A DNA stretch of 64,000 nucleotides from Cellulomonas avistercoris (GTDB lineage: Bacteria > Actinomycetota > Actinomycetes > Actinomycetales > Cellulomonadaceae), in the NCBI RefSeq assembly GCF_014836445.1, contig NZ_JACSQV010000001.1, positions 354,139 to 418,138 of the forward strand, in the 5' to 3' direction. Below the pieces are notes generated by a model. It did no database searches. It was given only the letters and a program-made list of their open reading frames with translations, and was not told where the DNA came from. This document shows, piece after piece, positions 58,933-64,000 of the stretch (positions are counted from its first letter, which is position 1; every line of letters starts with the position of its first letter). Both the position numbers and the translations under genes were made by a program.

Positions 58933-60177
58933 TCACATCCGCACGCCCAGCAGTGCGTCGACCGCGCGGGCGACCAGGCCGGGCGCCCCTTCGTGGAACC
59001 GCACCTGGCCGGCCAGCGCCGTAGCGGCCCAGGCGTCGACGACGGCCAGCGCGCGGGGCGTGTCGAGGTCGTCGGCGACCGCCGCACGGATCCCTGCGAG
59101 GACGGGTGCGGCGTCCGGGCCGCCGTTGCCGGCCAGCGCCCGGCGCCACGTGACCACCCGCTGCCGGGCGGCCACCAGCCCCTCGTCGGTCCACTCCCAG
59201 TCCTCGCGGTAGCGGTGCGCCAGCACCGCGAGGCGGACCGCCATCGGCTCGACCCCGTCGGCGAGCAGGCGCGAGACGAGCACGAGGTTGCCGCGCGACT
59301 TGCTCATCTTGTGGCCCTCGTAGCCGACCATCCCGGTGTGCACGTGCGCGCGCGCCGACTCCCCGGCGTCCAGCAGGCGCAGGTGCGACGCGCTGCACTC
59401 GTGGTGCGGGAACGCGAGGTCCGACCCGCCTCCCTGGACGTCGAACGGCACACCGAGACCGTCACGCGCGATCACCGAGCACTCGATGTGCCACCCGGGA
59501 CGGCCGCGACCCAGACCGGGCGCGTCCCACGCCGGCTCCCCCGGCCGCTCCGCGCGCCACAGCAGCGGGTCGAGGGGCGAGCGCTTCCCCGGCCGGTCGG
59601 GGTCACCGCCACGCTCGGCGCTCAGCACCAGCATCGCGGCCTCGTCGAGCCCCGCGACGGACCCGAACGCCGGGTCCGCGGACAGGTCGGCGTACACGTC
59701 GTCGCCACCGTCGGGCGACGGCAGCCGGTAGGCCGCTCCGCGCGCCAGCAGGGCTTCGACGGCTGCGACCACCTGCGGGACGGACTCGACGACACCCCGG
59801 TACACGTCGGGCGGGACGACGCCGAGCGCCGTCATGTCGGACGCGTACAGCGCCGTCTGGTCCGCCGCGAGCGTGCGCCAGTCGACGCCGGTGGCCGTGG
59901 CACGCTCGAGCAGCGGGTCGTCGACGTCGGTGACGTTGGACGCGTAGGTGACGCGCTGCCCGGCGTCGCGCCACGCACGCACCAGCACGTCGAACGCGAC
60001 GTACGTGGAGGCGTGGCCGAGGTGGGTCGCGTCGTACGGCGTGATGCCGCACACGTAGAGCCGCGCCTCGGGCCCCGGCGCGGCCACGACGACCTGGCCG
60101 GTGGAGGTGTCGAGCACACGGACCGGCTCGCCGGTCCCGGGCAGTCGAGGGATCTGCGGAGCGGGCCAGGTGAGCAC
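58933..60177 (-). CDS. mshC: Cysteine--1-D-myo-inosityl 2-amino-2-deoxy-alpha-D-glucopyranoside ligase MshC
   Basis: This 414-residue ligase of the class I synthetase fold joins cysteine to GlcN-inositol in mycothiol synthesis. It matches cysteinyl-tRNA synthetase but lacks the tRNA-binding C-terminus. Motifs are [19 protein letters not shown] (HxGH), the zinc ligands CSVIARD and HHECSASHL, and [14 protein letters not shown] (KMSKS). The start is GTG. Its presence indicates a mycothiol-producing actinobacterium. Confidence 0.96.
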   Translation of the reverse strand: MLTWPAPQIPRLPGTGEPVRVLDTSTGQVVVAAPGPEARLYVCGITPYDATHLGHASTYVAFDVLVRAWRDAGQRVTYASNVTDVDDPLLERATATGVDWRTLAADQTALYASDMTALGVVPPDVYRGVVESVPQVVAAVEALLARGAAYRLPSPDGGDDVYADLSADPAFGSVAGLDEAAMLVLSAERGGDPDRPGKRSPLDPLLWRAERPGEPAWDAPGLGRGRPGWHIECSVIARDGLGVPFDVQGGGSDLAFPHHECSASHLRLLDAGESARAHVHTGMVGYEGHKMSKSRGNLVLVSRLLADGVEPMAVRLAVLAHRYREDWEWTDEGLVAARQRVVTWRRALAGNGGPDAAPVLAGIRAAVADDLDTPRALAVVDAWAATALAGQVRFHEGAPGLVARAVDALLGVRM

Positions 60178-60227
60178 CTCGGAAGCCTAACCGGCGTGGC
60201 CGGGCGTCTCCGACGCACAATGGGCGC

Positions 60228-61301
60228 GTGACACCCGAGTCGACGTCCGGTCCCACCAGCGGCACATCCGGCGGACCGACGCCCCGCACCCCGCACGCCG
60301 CCGGCCTTCCCGGCGCGCGCGTGTGGATCGAGCGGTCCGACGGCTGGCACCGGGTGCGCGACGGCGGCAGCCCCGACGTCGCCGCGCTCCCGCAGGACGC
60401 GCGTGCGACGTGGGTCGTGACCGACGACCTCGACGGGCTCGTCGCGGTCACCCACGCCCTGGCGACCGACGCCCACACGGTTCTGCTGCTGGACCGGCAC
60501 GTGCTGCACGCGGGCCCGAGCGACCGTCCGCACGCACGGCTGGACCGCGGCGCGGGCGGCCAGGTCGTGCTCACCGCCCCGACCCTCGCGTTCGTCCCGC
60601 GCACGGGCGACGTGCAGACCGGCTGGGTCACGTGCGTCCTGTGCCCCGGGCTGGTCGTCATGACGGAGCAGGGCGACGCGGGGGTCCTCGCGGCGGTCGC
60701 CGCGAGGCTCGAGGACGACGTCCCCGACCCCGACCAGGGCGCGTACGCGGTCGCGGCGGCGATGCTGCTGGTCCTCGTCCAGACGGCGGGGTACGTCGAG
60801 CTCGAGATCGGTGACGCGGTGTCCCGCATCGAGCGCACGGTCTTCTCGCCCCGCGCGTCGGGCGAGGTCCTGGGCGACGTCTACGACCTCAAGCGGGAGA
60901 TCGCGGAGGCGCGTCGCGCGGTCGGGCCGGTCGGCGCGCTCCTGCCCGAGCTCGACGACGCCTGGGCCGAGCACGCGCGCCGCTCCCCCGCCTGGCTCCG
61001 CCGCGTGCAGACCGCGGTCGACCGCATCGACCGGCACCTCGACGGTCACGACGGGCTGCTCGGCGACATGGTCGCGGTCCACCTCGCCCAGGTCTCGGTC
61101 CGCCAGAACGAGGACATGCGCAAGATCTCCGCGTGGGCGGCGATGATCGCGGTGCCCACCCTCGTGGCGGGCGTGTACGGCATGAACTTCCGGCACATGC
61201 CGGAGCTCAGCTGGACGATCGGGTACCCGCTCGCGCTCGCGACCATGGCCGTCACGAGCCTGCTCCTGTGGCGTGCGTTCCGGCGCTCGGGCTGGCTGTG
61301 A
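60228..61301 (+). CDS. corA: CorA-family Mg2+/divalent cation transporter
   Basis: This 357-residue protein has a soluble N-terminal domain, a long helix (IADLKREIAEARRAV-like, here VYDLKREIAEARRAVGPVGA) and two C-terminal membrane segments. The pore signature YGMNFRHMPEL lies between them. CorA proteins form pentamers that conduct Mg2+ or other divalents. The GTG start diverges from mshC. It converges on uppP with 6 bases between the stops. Confidence 0.93.
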   Translation: MTPESTSGPTSGTSGGPTPRTPHAAGLPGARVWIERSDGWHRVRDGGSPDVAALPQDARATWVVTDDLDGLVAVTHALATDAHTVLLLDRHVLHAGPSDRPHARLDRGAGGQVVLTAPTLAFVPRTGDVQTGWVTCVLCPGLVVMTEQGDAGVLAAVAARLEDDVPDPDQGAYAVAAAMLLVLVQTAGYVELEIGDAVSRIERTVFSPRASGEVLGDVYDLKREIAEARRAVGPVGALLPELDDAWAEHARRSPAWLRRVQTAVDRIDRHLDGHDGLLGDMVAVHLAQVSVRQNEDMRKISAWAAMIAVPTLVAGVYGMNFRHMPELSWTIGYPLALATMAVTSLLLWRAFRRSGWL

Positions 61302-61307
61302 GGCCCG

Positions 61308-62210
61308 TCAGGCGTTGGCGGGGGCGCTCACCGGCTCGAGGACGCCGGTGAGCAGGAGCAGGACGACGACGAGCGCCAGAGCCAGGCGGTAGTACACGAA
61401 CGGCGCGTAGCTGAAGGTCGAGACGATCTTGAGGAACGCGATGATGACGACGTAGCCGACGACGAACGCCACGAGCGTCGCCACGAGCGTCGCCCCGAAC
61501 CCGGGCGTGCCCGCCTGGCCGAAGTCGCCGACGCTCTTGACGAGCTGGAACAGGCCCGAGCCGAACACCGCGGGGATCGCCAGCAGGAAGGAGTAGCGGG
61601 CCGCCGCCTCACGCGTGTAACCCATGAGCAGGCCGCCGGTGATGGTGCCGCCCGAGCGTGAGACGCCGGGCACGAGCGCGAGCGCCTGCCAGAACCCGAA
61701 CGCCAGCGCGTGCCGGGGCGTGAGCTCCTCGAGTCGTCGCGTCTTGGCGCCGCGCCGGTCCGCCCAGCCGAGGACGAGCGCGAACCCGGCGAGCGTCAGC
61801 GCGACGAGCCACAGGTTGCGGAACGGGCGCTCGATGGCGTCCTGGAACGCGAGCCCCAGGACGACGATGGGCACCGAGCCCAGGATGATGAACCAGCCCA
61901 TGAGCGCGTCGCGGTCCGACGGCTGCCCGGTCGGCATGCCCGCGCGCGAGCGCCAGTCCGTGCCGTAGGCGCCGCGCAGGGCGGCCCACCAGGCCAGGAC
62001 GATGCGCTTGATGTCGCGGCGGAAGTACAGCAGCACCGCGGTCTCGGTCCCGAGCTGCGTGATCGCCGTGAAGGCCGCGCCGGGGTCACCCGACCCGACG
62101 AGCTCGCCGAAGATGCGCAGGTGCGCGCTCGAGGAGACCGGCAGGAACTCGGTCAGCCCCTGGACCAGCCCGAGGAAGATCGCCTCACCTGTACCGATGC
62201 CCGTTGCCAC
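61308..62210 (-). CDS. uppP: Undecaprenyl-diphosphatase UppP/BacA
   Basis: This membrane phosphatase of about 300 residues recycles undecaprenyl pyrophosphate for cell-wall synthesis. Both signature motifs are intact: [20 protein letters not shown] and [18 protein letters not shown], with several membrane segments. GTG at 62210 is preferred; a TTG three codons earlier is possible. No clear ribosome site precedes either. Confidence 0.94.
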   Translation of the reverse strand: MATGIGTGEAIFLGLVQGLTEFLPVSSSAHLRIFGELVGSGDPGAAFTAITQLGTETAVLLYFRRDIKRIVLAWWAALRGAYGTDWRSRAGMPTGQPSDRDALMGWFIILGSVPIVVLGLAFQDAIERPFRNLWLVALTLAGFALVLGWADRRGAKTRRLEELTPRHALAFGFWQALALVPGVSRSGGTITGGLLMGYTREAAARYSFLLAIPAVFGSGLFQLVKSVGDFGQAGTPGFGATLVATLVAFVVGYVVIIAFLKIVSTFSYAPFVYYRLALALVVVLLLLTGVLEPVSAPANA

Positions 62211-62300
62211 GAGGCGCAACGATAGCGCTGCCGTGCCAGGCGCGATGGCACGGCACGTCGGGCTCCGGTCGTCCGCCCCGCGCGGCTAGGGTGACGCCCC

Positions 62301-63257
62301 ATGGAGCACCGCCGTCTGGGCCGCACGGGCCTGCGCGTCTCGTCGCTCGGCCTCGGGACCATGACGTGGAGCCGCGACACCGACGACCACGAGGCCGCCG
62401 ACCAGCTGCGCGACTTCGTCGAGGCGGGCGGGACCCTCGTCGACACCTCCGCGTCGTACGCCGACGGGGGTGCGGAGGAGCTCCTGGGCACCCTGCTCGG
62501 TGACGTCGCGGACCGTGAGGACGTGGTGATCTGCACCAAGGCGGGCGTCCGGCGCACGGGCGCCGGTGGCGTCGTCGACGCGTCGCGCGGGGCGCTGCTC
62601 GACAGCCTCGACGCCTCGCTGCGCCGGCTGCGGACCGACCGCGTCGACCTGTGGCTCGCGACGCCGGACCCGCGCACGCCGCTGGAGGAGACGGTCTCGG
62701 CGCTGCGGCACGCCGTGCAGGTCGGCAAGGCCCGCTACGTGGGGCTGTCGAACCACGCCGGCTGGCAGGTGGCGCGCGCCGCGACGCTCCTGGAGGGCGA
62801 CCCGGGCCTCGCGGCCGTGGAGGCGGAGTACTCGCTGCTGCAGCGGGGCGTCGAGCGCGAGGTGCTGCCGGCGTGCTCGTCGCTGGGTGCGGGCCTGCTC
62901 GCGTGGTCGCCGCTGGGGCGCGGGGTGCTCACCGGCAAGTACCGCCGGACGATCCCGTCGGACTCCCGCGCCGCCACGGCGCACCTCGCGGGTTTCGTGC
63001 AGCCCTACCTGACCGCCGACGCGGCGGGTGTCGTCGACGCGGTCGTCATGGCCGCGTCCGGCCTGGACCGCACACCGCTGGAGGTGGCGCTCGCGTGGGT
63101 CACCTCACGCCCGGGTGTCGCCAGCGCGGTGGTCGGCGCCCGCACGGCCGCGCAGCTGCGCGGTGCGCTCGCGGTCGACGACCTGCGCCTGCCGCCCGAG
63201 ATCGTCGCCGTGCTGGACGAGATCACCGCACCCCAGGCGAGCTACCCGGAGCGCTGA
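62301..63257 (+). CDS. Aldo/keto reductase family protein lacking the catalytic His
   Basis: This 318-residue (alpha/beta)8 protein matches the actinobacterial aldo/keto reductase group: RRLGRTGLRVSSLGLGTMTW, VDTSASYADGGAEELLG with catalytic Asp and Tyr, VICTKAG with catalytic Lys, and NADPH-binding VGARTAAQLRGAL. The fourth catalytic residue, His after VDLWL, is missing (VDLWLATPDPRTPLEET). It may be a poor reductase or act in binding. Confidence 0.9.
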   Translation: MEHRRLGRTGLRVSSLGLGTMTWSRDTDDHEAADQLRDFVEAGGTLVDTSASYADGGAEELLGTLLGDVADREDVVICTKAGVRRTGAGGVVDASRGALLDSLDASLRRLRTDRVDLWLATPDPRTPLEETVSALRHAVQVGKARYVGLSNHAGWQVARAATLLEGDPGLAAVEAEYSLLQRGVEREVLPACSSLGAGLLAWSPLGRGVLTGKYRRTIPSDSRAATAHLAGFVQPYLTADAAGVVDAVVMAASGLDRTPLEVALAWVTSRPGVASAVVGARTAAQLRGALAVDDLRLPPEIVAVLDEITAPQASYPER

Positions 63258-63291
63258 GCGGGTCCTCGCGGACCGTGCGGCCCGCGGGGGT

Positions 63292-63582
63292 TCAGGCGTC
63301 CTCGACCTCGAGGTCGTCCTCGTCGAGGTCCTCGTCGTCGTCCTCGTCGTCGTCGTCGTCGTCCTCGTCGTCGTCCTCGTCGTCCTCGCCGAGGTAGAAC
63401 GGCGTGGCCTCGCCGTGCACCGTGCCGAGCGCGTCGTCGTACACCTCGAAGGCGTCGGCCAGCACGTCGTACGCGTCGTCGACCGCGGGGTCGTCGTCGT
63501 CCTTCTTGCTCAGGACGGCGGCGTAGTGCGCCTCCAGGGCGGCCACCAGACGGTCGAGGGCGGCGCGCGGGTCCACGGTCAT
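63292..63582 (-). CDS. Small acidic-tail protein beside DUF5703
   Basis: This 96-residue protein has a helical N-terminal half (RAALDRLVAALEAHYAAVLS) and a tail made almost only of Asp and Glu, encoded by a GTC/CTC-rich repeat tract (63315-63387). The ATG at 63582 fits the conserved opening TVDPRAALDRL. Acidic tails can mimic DNA or bind cations; the function is unknown. It is divergent from the DUF5703 gene. Confidence 0.75.
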   Translation of the reverse strand: MTVDPRAALDRLVAALEAHYAAVLSKKDDDDPAVDDAYDVLADAFEVYDDALGTVHGEATPFYLGEDDEDDDEDDDDDDEDDDEDLDEDDLEVEDA

Positions 63583-63683
63583 GCGATGACCGTAGCGCCG
63601 CGGGGGCACAATGGCACCGCAGCGGCGCTCGAGGGCGCTCCTGGCACGGCGCCGGGACCCGGACGGACGGGACGAGGTGGACG

Positions 63684-63932
63684 ATGACGGACAGCACGGT
63701 GCGCCGGCGGCGCAGCGACTGGGACTCGCACGGCGGTCAGTGGGAGTACCGCGTGCTGCGCATCCCCGCGACGACGTCCGGCAGCGATGCGCGGCGCATG
63801 CTCACGGACGAGGCCGAGTACGGACGCTGGGAGCTCGCCCGCCTGCGGCTCTACGCCGGCGGCGAGCGGCGCGTGTGGCTGCGGCGCAAGATCATCCGCG
63901 TCCGTTCCACGCTCGCCGAGACGCTGGGCTGA
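63684..63932 (+). CDS. DUF5703 family protein
   Basis: This 82-residue protein matches DUF5703 along its length: QWEYRVLRIPATTSGSDARR, LTDEAEYGRWELARLRLYAG, GERRVWLRRKIIRVR. The ATG has GAGGTGG upstream. The role is unknown; the acidic-tail gene lies divergent beside it. The stop is followed by CCCCCC and then the terminal poly-G. Confidence 0.9.
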   Translation: MTDSTVRRRRSDWDSHGGQWEYRVLRIPATTSGSDARRMLTDEAEYGRWELARLRLYAGGERRVWLRRKIIRVRSTLAETLG

Positions 63933-63936
63933 CCCC

Positions 63937-64000
<64 letters not shown>

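Overview
The window is about 64 kb of very GC-rich, gene-dense actinobacterial chromosome. Many starts are GTG and neighbouring genes are often joined by 4-base GTGA or ATGA stop/start overlaps. The Pup-proteasome genes, mycothiol ligase MshC, ANTAR regulator, TIGR03085, HGxxPAAW and DUF6318-type genes, together with the gene order, suggest a Micrococcales member close to Cellulomonas. That placement is inferred from gene content and not from a database search. The window starts inside a methyltransferase gene and ends in a 62-base run of G that is almost certainly an assembly artefact, so the right edge is probably a contig end.

Layout, left to right. At 0-7 kb: a truncated methyltransferase, an actP/DUF485 acetate permease pair, DNA polymerase I, a hotdog thioesterase and a GNAT. 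At 7-13.6 kb: a branched-chain amino acid ABC transporter (livHMGF, with the binding-protein gene convergent) and a PdtaR-like ANTAR response regulator. At 13.7 kb: a tRNA with a leucine CAA anticodon but a short class I variable region. At 13.9-17.7 kb: an isochorismatase-family hydrolase, two membrane proteins and a glycosyltransferase. At 17.9-29.5 kb: pyk, gltBD, lgt and trpABC. At 29.6-34.5 kb: small membrane proteins, then trpE and hisI. At 34.5-40.8 kb: an asymmetric ABC exporter pair, a TIGR03085 protein, hisF and an FKBP lipoprotein. At 40.9-48.8 kb: the Pup-proteasome cluster pafA-prcA-prcB-pup-dop-arc followed by trmI.

From 49 to 54.9 kb an accessory block sits between trmI and a site-2-protease/RecB-nuclease pair. 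It holds a DUF6318-type lipoprotein coupled to a secreted PKD protein, a membrane-anchored receiver-domain protein, and a three-gene unit of a large helical protein, a lipoprotein and a small EspC/WXG100-like protein that looks linked to type VII secretion. This is the least understood part of the window. From 55 to 64 kb come housekeeping genes: M50 protease, RecB-like nuclease, HAD phosphatase, PAC2 protein, mshC, corA, uppP, an aldo/keto reductase-like protein and two small conserved genes.

How the genes fit together: pyk, gltBD, trp and his genes form a central and amino-acid metabolism block read mostly on the minus strand. The proteasome block encodes a complete tagging (PafA), tag-processing (Dop), unfolding (ARC) and proteolysis (PrcAB) system. 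The observations most worth following up are the short-arm leucine-anticodon tRNA, the 49-55 kb block, the catalytically asymmetric ABC exporter and the LivH with a secreted N-terminal domain.
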